Part shown: one piece after another, positions 20,404 through 30,575 of the stretch
How positions within the stretch are numbered: the stretch's first letter is position 1
How the letters are laid out: every line of letters starts with the position of its first letter
DNA from: Saprospiraceae bacterium
Lineage (GTDB): Bacteria > Bacteroidota > Bacteroidia > Chitinophagales > Saprospiraceae
Direction of reading: 5' to 3'
Length of the DNA stretch: 64,000 nucleotides
Assembly (NCBI GenBank): GCA_016711125.1
Contig: JADJTQ010000002.1
Span: forward strand, 682,001 to 746,000
Made by a program: the position numbers and the translations under genes
Notes under the pieces: generated by a model
Told to the model about the DNA's origin: nothing
What the model saw: the letters and a program-made list of their open reading frames with translations, nothing else
Databases searched by the model: none

Positions 20404-20411
20404 TATATTTG
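20404..20411 (+). promoter_or_regulatory. Candidate -7 box for superoxide dismutase
   Basis: TATATTTG (TAnnTTTG) lies 76 bases before the ATG at 20488. No TTTG is seen about 20 bases upstream, so this is a half match. Confidence 0.4.
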
Positions 20412-20487
20412 ATTCTGTTGTAAATTTTAATCATCCTGAGCTAACCCAGGATACACAATAGATTATCATTAAATAAAAATTCGAAAC

Positions 20488-21096
20488 ATGGCTTTTACAC
20501 TTCCTGATTTACCCTACGCAAAAGATGCTTTAGAACCTCATATTGATGCCAAAACTATGGAAATACACCATGGTAAACATCACGCTGGGTATACTAACAA
20601 CTTAAATGCTGCTATTGATGGTACGGCACTTGCCAATAAGACCATTGAAGAAATACTGGCTGGCGTGTCTCAACAAAGTGGTGCAGTACGAAATAACGGC
20701 GGCGGATTTTACAATCACAGTCTGTTTTGGCAGATTATGTCACCGAAAGGTGGGGGTAAACCCGCTGGCGATCTGGCAGCAGCAATTGATCAGCAATTTG
20801 GCTCATTTGACCAGTTTAAGGATGCTTTTACCCGGGCTGCAACAACCCAGTTTGGTTCGGGTTGGGCTTGGCTATTAGTCGATAAGGCTGGCCACCTGGC
20901 CGTTACCAATACACCCAATCAAGACAATCCACTGATGGATGTTACCAATGTAAAAGGCACCCCGATACTAGGTCTGGATGTTTGGGAACATGCCTACTAT
21001 CTCAATTATCAAAATAGAAGGCCTGACTACGTTACTGCTTTTTATAATGTGGTTAATTGGGATGAAGTTGCCCGGCGTTTTAAGGCAGCAAAATAA
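20488..21096 (+). CDS. Superoxide dismutase (Fe/Mn)
   Basis: 202 residues, the usual length. The four metal ligands are visible: His in HHGKHHAGY, His in YNHSLFW, and Asp and His in LDVWEHAYYLNY. The second-sphere segment GSGWAWLL is also present. The cytoplasmic form is indicated by absence of a signal peptide. Whether the metal is Fe or Mn cannot be settled from sequence alone; the GGGFYNHSLFW context is shared by Mn and cambialistic forms. It is a single gene with its own rho-independent terminator. Confidence 0.95.
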   Translation: MAFTLPDLPYAKDALEPHIDAKTMEIHHGKHHAGYTNNLNAAIDGTALANKTIEEILAGVSQQSGAVRNNGGGFYNHSLFWQIMSPKGGGKPAGDLAAAIDQQFGSFDQFKDAFTRAATTQFGSGWAWLLVDKAGHLAVTNTPNQDNPLMDVTNVKGTPILGLDVWEHAYYLNYQNRRPDYVTAFYNVVNWDEVARRFKAAK

Positions 21097-21144
21097 TCTG
21101 CAATCACTTGCAGGGTAGACCCTGTTTGGTTATAAATATTCTAA

Positions 21145-21168
21145 GGGGAGAGCTTATCTCCCTTTTTT
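21145..21168 (+). terminator. Rho-independent terminator after superoxide dismutase
   Basis: Stem GGGAGA (21146-21151) pairs with TCTCCC (21157-21162) over a 5-base loop. Six T residues follow. Confidence 0.88.
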
Positions 21169-21222
21169 ATTTGGCTTTGTGAAACCATTAAGGGGAGGCA
21201 CGGGTTACCCCCTTATAACAAA

Positions 21223-21637
21223 ATGTCTGCTACAATGTCTGATCCTAAGGCTACCTCCATGGAGAGAAAAGCCCGGTCAAAGGTACTTGCCAAAAAAGGC
21301 TTTTATATCCATTTTGGTATCTTTGCTATTGTCTCCCTATTTTTTCTAACCATAAACTTGCTTACAGACCCGTCTAGCCTTTGGTTTTATTATCCGGTGG
21401 TTTCCGGGGGTCGCGGTAGCAATTCAATATCTGGTCACCTTTGGCGTGCCTGGCACTGATATTCTTTCGGACGAATGGGAGCAACGAGAACTGGAACGGG
21501 AAATGTACATCATGCAACGGAAAAACCAAGCGTCACACGATGGGCAGTCTAGTGAAGATTTTGACGATGAGATCGATGAGCTGGAATTGCGTGAGCCCAT
21601 TAAAGTTGGAAAAAATTGGGACGAGGATCTTGTCTGA
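21223..21637 (+). CDS. 2TM domain membrane protein, one apparent frameshift
   Basis: About 137 residues if one G is removed from the G5 run at 21406-21410. The joined sequence has the 2TM-domain pattern found throughout Bacteroidota: ERKARSKVLAKKGFYIHFG, a first helix (FAIVSLFFLTINLL), SSLWFYYPVVSG, a second helix (VAVAIQYLVTF), and a charged tail ERELEREMYIMQRK-like. In related proteins the domain follows a histidine-kinase-like or LytTR region, but here it stands alone. The function is unknown. The stop lies 8 bases from the convergent fdhD stop. Confidence 0.78.
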
Positions 21638-21645
21638 ACCGATGA

Positions 21646-22482
21646 TCAGATATCGGATACCCGCTCAGGATGCGAATAGATATTAAATCTATTTTCCTTT
21701 AAAAAACTGATCAAAGTCATATCGTTTTCCTGTGCAAGTTCTATGGCCAAGGTCGTTGTAGCGCCCATTGCAGCGATTATTGGAATACCTGCCATCAGTG
21801 CTTTTTGTACCATTTCAAAGCTTGCTCGGGCGCTTACCAGCATTGCTACATCAGTCAGCGGTAAAGTATAATGTCTCAGAGCGTAGCCAATTAATTTATC
21901 GACCGCATTGTGTCGGCCAATATCTTCCTGGATGGCGATCACTTTCCTCCCGGATGTCAAAGCAGCAGCATGAATGCCGCCCGTGTATTGAAAAATTGTT
22001 TGTGACCCTGTCAATAAGGTCGGCCAATGCATAATGTCGACTTTTGAGAATGCAGGCTTTCCTTTTCCTAACAAGAAGGGAACTATCGATTTGATCTCCT
22101 CAAGATTGCTCTTTCCACAGATACCACAACTCGAATTAACATACGAATTTCTCATTTGAAGGTCAAGGTCGATCCCTATGCCATCACGTAACTCCACCAG
22201 GATTTCATGATCACTCAGATGCCTGGTTTGAAGTATATCCTCTCTTTGGTGGATGATGTTTTCGGTATACAAATAGCCGATAGCCAGCAATGCATCATTC
22301 CCCGGTGTGCGCATCGTCATAGCCAGTTGAGTTACCTTACGCTGCTCGGTCGGACCGTACCGCAACACAATTTGCAAAGGTGCTTCCACGGTGACCAGAT
22401 CATCAGAGCCCTCACTTGATTGAGTTCCGCAGCGAATCACCGGGATCGAGGTCATGCCCGATTCCGCCATAGATTTATCCAT
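21646..22482 (-). CDS. fdhD: Formate dehydrogenase accessory sulfurtransferase
   Basis: 278 residues. FdhD carries sulfur from IscS to the molybdenum bis-MGD cofactor of formate dehydrogenases. The catalytic loop SSCGICGK has Cys119 and Cys122. Also seen are TVEAPLQI near the N terminus, IGYLYTENII, TGGIHAAAL, EDIGRHNAVDKLIG and SARASFEMVQKALMAGIPI, all family signatures. It overlaps the upstream DUF7009-like gene by 8 bases. No formate dehydrogenase structural gene is in the window, so its client enzyme must be encoded elsewhere. Confidence 0.95.
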   Translation of the reverse strand: MDKSMAESGMTSIPVIRCGTQSSEGSDDLVTVEAPLQIVLRYGPTEQRKVTQLAMTMRTPGNDALLAIGYLYTENIIHQREDILQTRHLSDHEILVELRDGIGIDLDLQMRNSYVNSSCGICGKSNLEEIKSIVPFLLGKGKPAFSKVDIMHWPTLLTGSQTIFQYTGGIHAAALTSGRKVIAIQEDIGRHNAVDKLIGYALRHYTLPLTDVAMLVSARASFEMVQKALMAGIPIIAAMGATTTLAIELAQENDMTLISFLKENRFNIYSHPERVSDI

Positions 22483-22849
22483 GTGTTTCCCCTGGATTAG
22501 GATAAAGGGCAGTTTGATCTTCTCCCCGTCTTTCGGTGAGACAGCGAAAATCTTTCTCTAAATACAGGTCCATAAAATGATCTTTTCCGATCGCAATCTG
22601 CCACTGATGTCCCACCTGACTATCGATATTCCATCTGGACAGTAAATGAGAAGGGATGGAAATAGTGATTTTACTATTTTTTAGTGACACTTCCACGGAG
22701 TCTACTTCTTCCAATACTATTTCGGTAGTTAGAGCATTGGATCCGGGAAATACAGTAGTGGCTGAGATTTGGCCCGTTTTGATCAATGCATCAACCTCTG
22801 TCATCGACAATCTTATGCGCATTGTATTGTCTTTCAACCTTAATTTCAT
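22475..22849 (-). CDS. DUF7009-like small protein upstream of fdhD
   Basis: 124 residues from the ATG at 22847-22849; a longer start at 22873 adds eight residues but the family opens MKLRLKDNTMRIRLSM. The N-terminal half is beta-rich with a SxTEVDALIKTG segment, and the tail ends CLTERRGEDQTALYPNPG. The pattern (RLRL, then a Cys followed by an acidic ED and YPNP) resembles DUF7009, which tends to occur beside molybdoenzyme maturation genes. Overlap with fdhD suggests a joint role in formate dehydrogenase maturation. The role is inferred from position and the family name is tentative. Confidence 0.65.
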   Translation of the reverse strand: MKLRLKDNTMRIRLSMTEVDALIKTGQISATTVFPGSNALTTEIVLEEVDSVEVSLKNSKITISIPSHLLSRWNIDSQVGHQWQIAIGKDHFMDLYLEKDFRCLTERRGEDQTALYPNPGETHG

Positions 22850-22898
22850 GATGAATAATGGTATTTTTGCCATTACAAGTTAATCGTAATATTTACTA

Positions 22899-24292
22899 AT
22901 GGCAACCAAGACAAAATATAGAAAAGAAAAAGATAGTATTGGCTACATCCAGGTTCCGGCTGACAAATACTGGGCGGCCCAGACTCAACGATCCAGCGAA
23001 AACTTTAAAATCGGAGGTCATCAAATGCCGATTGAAGTAATACGGGCATTTGCGGTGCTAAAAAAGCTGCTGCTCAGACCAATGTTGAGCTCAAGGTGCT
23101 GACCGCTCAAAAAGCCAAATTGATCGAAAGAGTTTGTGATGAAATTTTACAGGGCAAACTGGACGACCAGTTTCCTTTAGTAGTGTGGCAAACTGGCTCA
23201 GGTACCCAATCCAACATGAATGTAAACGAAGTTATTGCTAATCGCGCTCATGTAATCAGTGGGGGTAGTCTCACCGACGAGAAGAAAGTATTACATCCCA
23301 ATGACGATGTGAATAAAAGTCAATCGTCAAACGATACTTTTCCGACGGCCATGCATATTGCGGCTTATGACTATCTGGTTGAGTATACCATTCCGGCGCT
23401 CGAAAACCTTCGAAAGGTACTTCAGGAGAAATCCACAGCCTATATGAAAGTGGTCAAAATAGGCCGTACTCATATGATGGATGCCACTCCGGTTACCTTA
23501 GGCCAGGAGCTATCCGCCTATGTTTCGCAATTGGAGCATGGCATTGTTGCCATTAAAAACACCTTGAAGCATGTGGCGGAACTGGCTTTAGGAGGCACCG
23601 CCGTCGGTACCGGATTAAATACACCCAAAGGTTATGACAAGTTGGTAGCCAAAAAAATTGCAACCATCACCGGAATGCCTTTTGTAACGGCTAAAAATAA
23701 ATTTGAGGCTCTGGCCACTCATGATGCAATGGTCGAAGCGCACGGAGCGCTCAAGACGGTGGCAGTTTCGCTGATGAAAATTGGCAATGATATCCGGATG
23801 TTATCTAGTGGACCCCGCAGTGGTATTGGAGAAATCATTATACCGGCCAATGAGCCCGGCTCATCAATTATGCCTGGTAAGGTCAACCCTACCCAATCTG
23901 AAGCGTTAACGATGGCCATGGCCCAGGTGATGGGCAATGACGTGGCGATTAGTATTGGAGGTATGAATGGTCATTTTCAATTGAATGTTTTTAAGCCACT
24001 GATTATTTTTAATTTTCTGATGTCTGCCCGTCTGATCGCAGATGCCTGCAATAGTTTTGAAGAGCATTGCATTCGTGGCCTCGAAGCCAACCATGCCCGC
24101 ATTACCGAACATTTAAATAATTCACTGATGTTGGTCACCGCTTTGAATACAAAAATCGGATATGACAAGGCAGCTGAAATTGCCAAAAAAGCTTATCATG
24201 AAAATACGACATTAAAAGTCGCTGCTGTCAATTTGGATTATGTATCTGAATCAGATTTTGATAAATGGGTGAAACCAGAAGAGATGATTTAA
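22899..24292 (+). CDS. fumC: Class II fumarate hydratase, one apparent frameshift
   Basis: About 464 residues if one A is added to the A6 run at 23060-23065. As given, the frame breaks after VIRAFAVLKK and resumes with AAAQTNVELKVLTAQKAK. Fumarase interconverts fumarate and L-malate in the TCA cycle. Signatures: SSNDTFPTAMH, GRTHMMDATPVTLGQE, and the superfamily fingerprint GSSIMPGKVNPTQ with its catalytic Ser loop. The N-terminal DSIGYIQVPADKYWAAQTQRS is typical. The gene is essential to respiration and intact on both sides of the shift, so the break is probably a sequencing error. Confidence 0.94.
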
Positions 24293-24468
24293 ATTCCAAG
24301 GGGGAGGACGTCCTTTCGCACGTTTTTGATTTTGCAAAATAGTGACTTGGCCCTTTTAAGACAGATTTACATTTCGCAAAATCGGAGAAGTGGTGAAATT
24401 ATCAATGAAAATTCAGATCTTAGGTAGATTATTGGAGATCATCATTACTTAAGATAACCCCTTAAAGC

Positions 24469-25428
24469 ATGAAAAGAGCACTCAAACTTGTAGGATTAAT
24501 TCTTTTAATCATACTTGCACTTCTAATCATTGGAGGTCTTTTTATTAATTACCAGGGTATACCAACTTACGACGTTCAAAAGATCGATCATCAGGTGATC
24601 AGCACACCGGAAAGCATTGAGCGGGGCAAGAAATTAGTCAGTATGCTCTGTGCCAATTGCCACAAGGATCACCAAACCGGTAAACTGACCGGAACCCGTA
24701 TGCCGGATGCTCCTGCTGAATTTGGAGTCATCTATTCACAAAATATTACTCAGGACAAAAAATATGGTATCGGGGAGTGGACTGATGGAGAAATCCTTTA
24801 TCTACTTCGTACCGGCATTAAGAAAGACGGCAAGTACGCACCGCCCTATATGGCTAAGCTACCAACTATGGCTGATGAGGATATCGATGCCATCATTTCT
24901 TATTTAAAGTCAGGCGACGAAATGGTAGCGGCCGATCCTACTCCGGACTATCCCTGTGAACCATCTCTTTTAACCAAAATATTGTGCAGGGTTGCTTTTA
25001 AGCCTCTCCCATTTCCGGCTGCAAAAATTGAACTTCCCGACACTAGTGATAAGGTTGCACTCGGAAAATATTTGGCGCACAATCTGGATTGCTTTTCCTG
25101 TCATTCAGCAGATTTTAAAACGAATGATTTTTTGCAACCTGAGCTGAGCGCTGGTTATTTTGGCGGAGGAAACCTGCCTTTAAATTTGGAAGGTCAGCTC
25201 ATGCCCACCTCCAATTTAACCCCGGATATGGAAACCGGAATAGGAACCTGGACAGCTGAACAATTTGTTAAAGCAGTAAAGAATGGGTTTGTCGAGGGCC
25301 AAGAAGCATTAAGATATCCAATGACCCCCTATGTTTACCTGACTGATGATGAAGCGAAGGCCATTTATCTTTATTTAAAATCCATTCCTTCCATTAAGAA
25401 TAAGGTAGACAGAGCAGTCATAGGGTAG
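24469..25428 (+). CDS. Membrane-anchored diheme cytochrome c
   Basis: 319 residues. An N-terminal helix (about 6-27, KLVGLILLIILALLIIGGLF) anchors the protein in the inner membrane. Two class I cytochrome c domains follow, with heme motifs CANCH (Cys61-His65) and CFSCH (Cys208-His212). Met ligands are likely in TRMPDAPAEFG and in the GQLMPTSNLTPDMETG region. The layout resembles the cytochrome subunits of periplasmic dehydrogenases or oxidase donors. It is monocistronic here with no dehydrogenase partner, so its electron donor and acceptor are unknown. Confidence 0.9.
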   Translation: MKRALKLVGLILLIILALLIIGGLFINYQGIPTYDVQKIDHQVISTPESIERGKKLVSMLCANCHKDHQTGKLTGTRMPDAPAEFGVIYSQNITQDKKYGIGEWTDGEILYLLRTGIKKDGKYAPPYMAKLPTMADEDIDAIISYLKSGDEMVAADPTPDYPCEPSLLTKILCRVAFKPLPFPAAKIELPDTSDKVALGKYLAHNLDCFSCHSADFKTNDFLQPELSAGYFGGGNLPLNLEGQLMPTSNLTPDMETGIGTWTAEQFVKAVKNGFVEGQEALRYPMTPYVYLTDDEAKAIYLYLKSIPSIKNKVDRAVIG

Positions 25429-25652
25429 AGCAGTTTCCAAAATATGGGTTTAGGCATTCTGGCCTTCTTTTATGGGCACCCCTTCCTAACTTGCTAGTGA
25501 AACTATAGCATAGAGACAGCGCTTGATTTTCCCCGATCCATGATTCATAGAAAAAAACTTACCTTGGAAACTCATTGTGGTTGGTTACAACCTGGTCGAT
25601 TTTAGGCATTATCCACAATGGATTTTTGCGAATCAAGTTCAAATGACAAATT

Positions 25653-27068
25653 ATGAATTTTCATTTATTTTCAGCAGAAACATACTACCAACGAAGAAAC
25701 ACTTTAGCAGATACTATCAAAAGCGGTCTTGTCTGGATTCTTGGAAATGGGGAGGCACCTAAAAATTATATAGACAATACCTACCACTTCCGGCAAGACA
25801 GTAATTTACTTTATTTCGCAGGTATTGATTTGCCGGATTTGTCACTATTACTGGATCTTGAGGAAGGCAAAACCTATCTATGCGGTGATGACCGGTCAAT
25901 CGATTTAGTGGTCTGGATGGGGCCACAACCATCATTAAAAGAATTAGGTGCGAGGGTCGGTATCAACGAAACAATGACTACCACCCAATTAAGAGAAGCA
26001 TTGGGCAAAGCCTCTAGGAATAAGCAAATGGTACACTATTTGCCACCCTATCGGGGCTTGTCACAGATCAAGATTAGTGAATGGCTTCACCAGGACATTC
26101 ACCAGGTCCACGAAGGTGCATCAGAACAACTAATTAGAGGGGTAGTTGCCCAAAGGTCTATCAAAGAAGAGCAGGAATTGACTCAAATGGAAATGGCCTT
26201 GTCGATCACCCATGATATGCATCTTGAAGTGATGTATGAGACTAAGGCTGGGCTTAAGGAAAGCGACATGGTAGCACATTTAATGTCGGTGGCTTATAAA
26301 AATGATGTCGACGTGGCTTACCCGGTTATCCTGACGATTAATGGGCAGACCTTGCATAACCATGATCATAGCAATCTGATGAAAGAGGGTCAGCTTTTGC
26401 TCGGGGATTTTGGTGCCGAATCTCTCATGCATTATGCTGGAGATATTACGCGCACAATTCCTGTAAGTGGCAAGTTTACGGATATTCAGAAAGATATTTA
26501 TGAGATCGTATTAGCAGGGCAGAAGACGGCGATTGACCTGCTTAAGCCGGGCATATCTTATAAAGAAATCCATCTTGCTTCAGCTCGAAAAATGACAGAA
26601 GGTCTTATGGCATTAGGCTTGATGCAGGGCAATGTCGAAGAGGCAGTGCAGCAAGGTGCCCATGCTCTTTTTTCCCCCATGGACTCGGCCATATGATCGG
26701 CCTGGATGTGCATGACATGGAAGATCTGGGTGAAGATTGGGTAGGGTACAATAGCACGATAAAACGCAGTGAACAATTTGGCCTCAGGTCATTAAGATAC
26801 GGTAAACAATTAGCAGAAGGTATTGTACTTACAGTAGAACCCGGACTTTATTTTATTCCCGAGCTCATTGATATGTGGTCAGCAGAAAAAAAAGCACGGT
26901 GAATTTATTAATTATTCGGCTTTATCTGCTTTCAAAGATTTTGGTGGGATTCGAATTGAAGATAATTACGTAATTACCGAAGGTGGTAAACGCCTGCTTG
27001 GCCCAGCAATCCCAAAGCTACCAGGGGATATTGAATTTTTAATGAGTACCAACCGCTCAGATTTTTGA
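25653..27068 (+). CDS. pepP: Xaa-Pro aminopeptidase (M24), two apparent frameshifts
   Basis: About 471 residues if one T is added to T6 at 26668-26673 and one A removed from A8 at 26886-26893. The enzyme removes N-terminal residues preceding proline. The N-terminal AMP_N domain covers about 1-150. The pita-bread domain carries the five metal ligands: Asp in GDFGAES, Asp in AGDITRTIP, His in FFPHGLGH, Glu in LTVEPGLY and Glu in GGIRIEDNY. The second and third ligand blocks fall in different frames as the sequence stands. Both corrections are homopolymer changes, so the gene is probably intact. Confidence 0.9.
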
Positions 27069-27645
27069 AATAGAGCAGACTGAGATCAGATGATAAAGGT
27101 TCTACTGGCTACACTATATTTTCGACCCCAAGAACCTGGAATAAAATTTTAACCTGGTGACTTTAATTAAGTTTCAGCATGAAATGAAGCTCACCAAAGT
27201 TCAATTCAACCGCTCTGTGGTTGATTACTGCCGGCCTCATGACTCCGGATTTAATCAGGAGTTATTCATGTTGAATCCTCCGGGATTCTTTTCGTACAAT
27301 CATGATCTCGGTAACATAATATGGATGCAGCAATCAGCCAACCCTGAATGGGTTGAACGTGACTAACCTGGCATGCAATGCCTGGTTATCCTATGGAGCA
27401 TCCTCAACCACAAAATGGTTGAACCCTAACGTACAGCTACTTTTTCTACTTATCTCGATCATTTTTAGACGAGTCATATTGATTTTGATCCAAAGTATCG
27501 AAAAAAAATCCAATTTAGAATTCTCGGTGGACGTTAAACACTTCCTAAGCTGAAATCACCACCTTGTTTTTCAGATACTTAGTCTATCTGTTTGATTTTC
27601 AATCGTCAAATTGATGAACTGGAATTTCCAACGATTAAAACTTAT
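27069..27645. other. 577-base intergenic region with inverted repeats
   Basis: No convincing gene; small frames here lack coding character. A near-palindrome at 27364-27388 (TAACCTGGCAT, 3-base centre, ATGCCTGGTTA; 10 of 11 pairs) and a smaller hairpin at about 27340-27357 (CAACCC/GGGTTG) may form the transcript end of pepP, but neither has a T run. The sequence TGGTTGAACC recurs at 27416. Confidence 0.4.
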
Positions 27646-28410
27646 TTAATTAAGATCAGCATTCAATCGCAGGATATTTCTAAAAAAGATTCTTCTTTCA
27701 AAAAAAATGGAAGATTGGTCTATAAACCCGGGATCAAAAAAGCTATTGGTATTGCCAAATTGGGCTGATGATTTTTGCAGATAATAAGCAAACTCGACAC
27801 TAAATTTGGTTTTTTTCTTTGATGCCCACTGAAAGCCAAATCCTCCTTCCAATGAGGCCCCACCCTTATAACTTTTTAATCCGAACGAACGAGAGCCTAA
27901 AGCTAGCGCATAACCTAGTTTGCCGGTGAGATAAAATCGATCCGGTTTATTTAATTTGGTCAAATATTGACGCCCATAAAAATGAGGAGTAATAAATTCG
28001 TAGTTGACAAAATGGTCAAATTCGGCCAATACAGAATAGCCTGCACCAAATCCCGCTGAAAAACCTGGGGTGAAGCGTTTAGCATAATACGCATTCAGAT
28101 GAAAGGAACCACCGTAATTGGGACCAATCCCTGTTGATATTTGCAAATAGTGGCCCCTGACCACATGATATCTACCCTTTGAAAAAAAAATCATGCTCCC
28201 ATCGTTGCTGAACTTTTTAATAATGTCGGATTGAGATACTAAAATAGTATCCTGATTGGTGTTTAGCCGAAACTTAGTGCCCAAGGTGTCCTCAGACAAT
28301 ATCTCGCCCATCAATATTGATCCGTCTACTAGAAAGAGTTGGTCTAATTGGGACCAGAGTGAAAGATGGGTTAGTAAAAAACTCAAAAAGAGCAACTGGC
28401 GCATGGGCAT
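27646..28410 (-). CDS. Outer-membrane beta-barrel-like protein
   Basis: 254 residues with a signal peptide (LLFLSFLLTHLSLWSQ). Residues 20-80 are a small domain (FLVDGSILMGEILSEDTLGTKF) of the kind found before barrels in Bacteroidota. From about 85 onward, alternating hydrophobic strands with aromatic ends (TGIGPNYGGSFHLNAYYAKRF, FSAGFGAGYSVLAEF, FYLTGKLGYALALG) suggest an 8-strand barrel. No substrate can be inferred. It lies 27 bases downstream of another envelope protein gene on the same strand and is likely in its operon. Confidence 0.75.
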   Translation of the reverse strand: MPMRQLLFLSFLLTHLSLWSQLDQLFLVDGSILMGEILSEDTLGTKFRLNTNQDTILVSQSDIIKKFSNDGSMIFFSKGRYHVVRGHYLQISTGIGPNYGGSFHLNAYYAKRFTPGFSAGFGAGYSVLAEFDHFVNYEFITPHFYGRQYLTKLNKPDRFYLTGKLGYALALGSRSFGLKSYKGGASLEGGFGFQWASKKKTKFSVEFAYYLQKSSAQFGNTNSFFDPGFIDQSSIFFERRIFFRNILRLNADLN

Positions 28411-28437
28411 TAAAAATTGAGATGGTCGATGAATTAA

Positions 28438-29052
28438 TTAGTCTCTCTTCAGTAGTAGTGTTTTATCAGTTAGTAAAAAAGATGGTATGGTGGTAGGTGC
28501 GACGATTTGATTTTTATCATCAAAAAAATAAACTTCATCATCATAATAGGATGATTGACAGTCTACTTTTTCTGATACTTCTTCAAATTTAAATCCGATC
28601 ACCGGAAGACCTGCGGAATTAAAAAATGGTATGGGGATCGCCAGCTTGTCCCGTGACAATAATTTGACTTGATTGGGTTTGGAAATATCAAGTGTGATGA
28701 TGTCATAAAAATTATTGACTACAAGCAGATCATCTTCCAGAAGAAAATCCCGAATCCCGGGTATTCGTATAAAGCTGATGTGACCAGAGTCAGAAAGATC
28801 TTTACTCTTAAAAATATGTACTCCCAGACCCCGGTCTTCAAGACATAGCAGATCGTTTTTAATTAAAGCCTTGCCAGGATTGATCACTTTTGCTATCCGG
28901 GTATTATAAATGGGTATTCGGTGTTTTTCGAGATCGTCAAATACCGGTAATGCCCTGGTATAAGTGACTTCCCGGAAGCATGATTCTTTATTGCAGGAGT
29001 ATACTAACAGAAAAGTTATACATGAAAGTAGGCTAGTCAAGGTTCCCTTCAT
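28438..29052 (-). CDS. LVIVD-like lipoprotein
   Basis: 204 residues with lipobox VYSC (Cys20). The mature part contains repeats of the form ALIKNDLLCLEDRGLGVHIFKSKD and FLLEDDLLVVNNFYDIITLDISKP, which resemble LVIVD propeller repeats seen in Bacteroidota lipoproteins. The closing YYDDEVYFFDDKNQIV may be a Cys-linked tail (Cys164). At two or three repeats it is shorter than usual for this group. It is probably co-transcribed with the barrel protein. The function is unknown. Confidence 0.65.
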   Translation of the reverse strand: MKGTLTSLLSCITFLLVYSCNKESCFREVTYTRALPVFDDLEKHRIPIYNTRIAKVINPGKALIKNDLLCLEDRGLGVHIFKSKDLSDSGHISFIRIPGIRDFLLEDDLLVVNNFYDIITLDISKPNQVKLLSRDKLAIPIPFFNSAGLPVIGFKFEEVSEKVDCQSSYYDDEVYFFDDKNQIVAPTTIPSFLLTDKTLLLKRD

Positions 29053-29201
29053 CTGGTGTGCCCGTTTGTAGAATAACGGTCTCTGGAAATTTTATTGTCC
29101 GCTTCTTAAAAACTTTAACACTTCCACTTTCGGGGGAGAAGGGTGAAAGGCCAAATTTCATGAATGGCTACGACCTTGCTGATGTATTTTTGTGACCGAC
29201 C

Positions 29202-30575
29202 TTATAAGGTCTTTATTTTGATACTGCGGAATTTTACCTGGTCACCGTGATCCTGCAATAAGATATGACCTTGTTTGGCCAAACCAAAGTTTTTATAGTC
29301 TTTGTATTTGCTTTCGCTAACCAGATTGTTAAAAGATTGTGAGCCCCGCTTATATTCCAGCACTTTGATCTGGTTAAGCCAATGTTGCACGGTGTTGTTT
29401 GGCATGACTACGATACGTACATGATTCCATTCTCCGGGTGGGCGCACAAAACGCTCCGGCTTATCAGCGGGTATCAGATCGTACAGAGAACCAAGGGTGC
29501 GGTTTCCATTAATGCCTTCTTTGGCATCCGGATGTTCTGAGTCATCCAAAATTTGATATTCGAGCCCGATGCCAAATCCCGGACTTTCCTTATACTCTTC
29601 GGTGACAAAATATTTAACGCCACTATTGGCGCCTCTGGAAAGATTGAACTCAAGTTGTAGATCAAAATGTGCGAATTCATCCCGGGTCACCAGGTCACCA
29701 GCTCGATCATTTGCGTTGGTAGCAGCTTGGAGGGAAAGCTCACCATCATTGGAAGTCCAACCTTTTGCTGGAAAATTTTCCTGAAAAACTCCTCGCCAGT
29801 GATTGGTGTTATGGCCATCGAAAAGCGATATCCAGCCTAATGCTACTTCGGCTTCTGAAAGTTGATTTGCTGCGGTGTTAAAAACAAAGGGGAATTTACC
29901 ATCTCGTCTTTCCGGGTTTTCTTTCAACCGGATATTGCGCCATCTGATTTTTCTACCGTTAAGCTCGGCTCTTTCGATCGAGTGAATTTGCAAAGCAATA
30001 AATCCATTCAAGGTCATTTCATCGATTAAGAAAGCCGCAGGTTTGCCATTCACCCAGGTTTTAATTTCCGGTCCGATCGCTTCGACGTAGATTTTATTCC
30101 AGCCCTGGGGTTTATAGGCCCGTCCTCCTGCTTCGTTCAAGCCCATCGGAAACAACCATCCTCGCCTTGATTCATCATATATCCCACCAGACCAAGCGCG
30201 GCTACTGGCATCGATTTCGACCTGGTATCCATGCACTTTGCCACCCATATAGTCGGTACTGTTGCTCCTGAACTGTACCCCGGAGTTGATAAAGGTGTCG
30301 ATTTTTACCTCAAATTCTAGGGCAAAATCACTGTATTTCCGATCGGTTGCAAGAAAAGTGTTGGGTGAATTGGGTTTGGCAGTGCCGACAATGACCCCGT
30401 CTTCTACCGTGTATTCAGCATCACCGTTTAGCCGGCTCCAGCCGGTCAGATCCTTACCGTTGAAGAGAATTTGCCAGCCATCCACGGTCTGAGTGGCTTG
30501 TTCGCCACCACATGAAGTCCACAGAGAGATCGAACCTACGAGTAAGCCGAAAGAAATCAACCAATATTTAAACAT
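29202..30575 (-). CDS. Lipoprotein with two DUF1080 (3-keto-disaccharide hydrolase-like) domains
   Basis: 457 residues from the ATG at 30573-30575. A longer frame reaches 30752 but lacks a signal peptide at that start, whereas this one begins MFKYWLISFGLLVGSISLWTSC (lipobox WTSC). Two tandem DUF1080 lectin-like domains follow: WQILFNGKDLTGWSRLNGDAEYTVEDG (first) and WISLFDGHNTNHWRGVFQ (second). Both carry the GVQFRS / GVKYFV and GYQVEID / GLEYQILDD motifs. The family hydrolyses 3-keto-glycosides or binds sugars. It is exported to the periplasm or surface. Confidence 0.9.
   Translation of the reverse strand: MFKYWLISFGLLVGSISLWTSCGGEQATQTVDGWQILFNGKDLTGWSRLNGDAEYTVEDGVIVGTAKPNSPNTFLATDRKYSDFALEFEVKIDTFINSGVQFRSNSTDYMGGKVHGYQVEIDASSRAWSGGIYDESRRGWLFPMGLNEAGGRAYKPQGWNKIYVEAIGPEIKTWVNGKPAAFLIDEMTLNGFIALQIHSIERAELNGRKIRWRNIRLKENPERRDGKFPFVFNTAANQLSEAEVALGWISLFDGHNTNHWRGVFQENFPAKGWTSNDGELSLQAATNANDRAGDLVTRDEFAHFDLQLEFNLSRGANSGVKYFVTEEYKESPGFGIGLEYQILDDSEHPDAKEGINGNRTLGSLYDLIPADKPERFVRPPGEWNHVRIVVMPNNTVQHWLNQIKVLEYKRGSQSFNNLVSESKYKDYKNFGLAKQGHILLQDHGDQVKFRSIKIKTL

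Noticed and set aside
24300..24330. Terminator after fumC (AGGACGTCCT palindrome)
   Set aside because: The stem is only 5 bp without a loop and has no adjacent T run.
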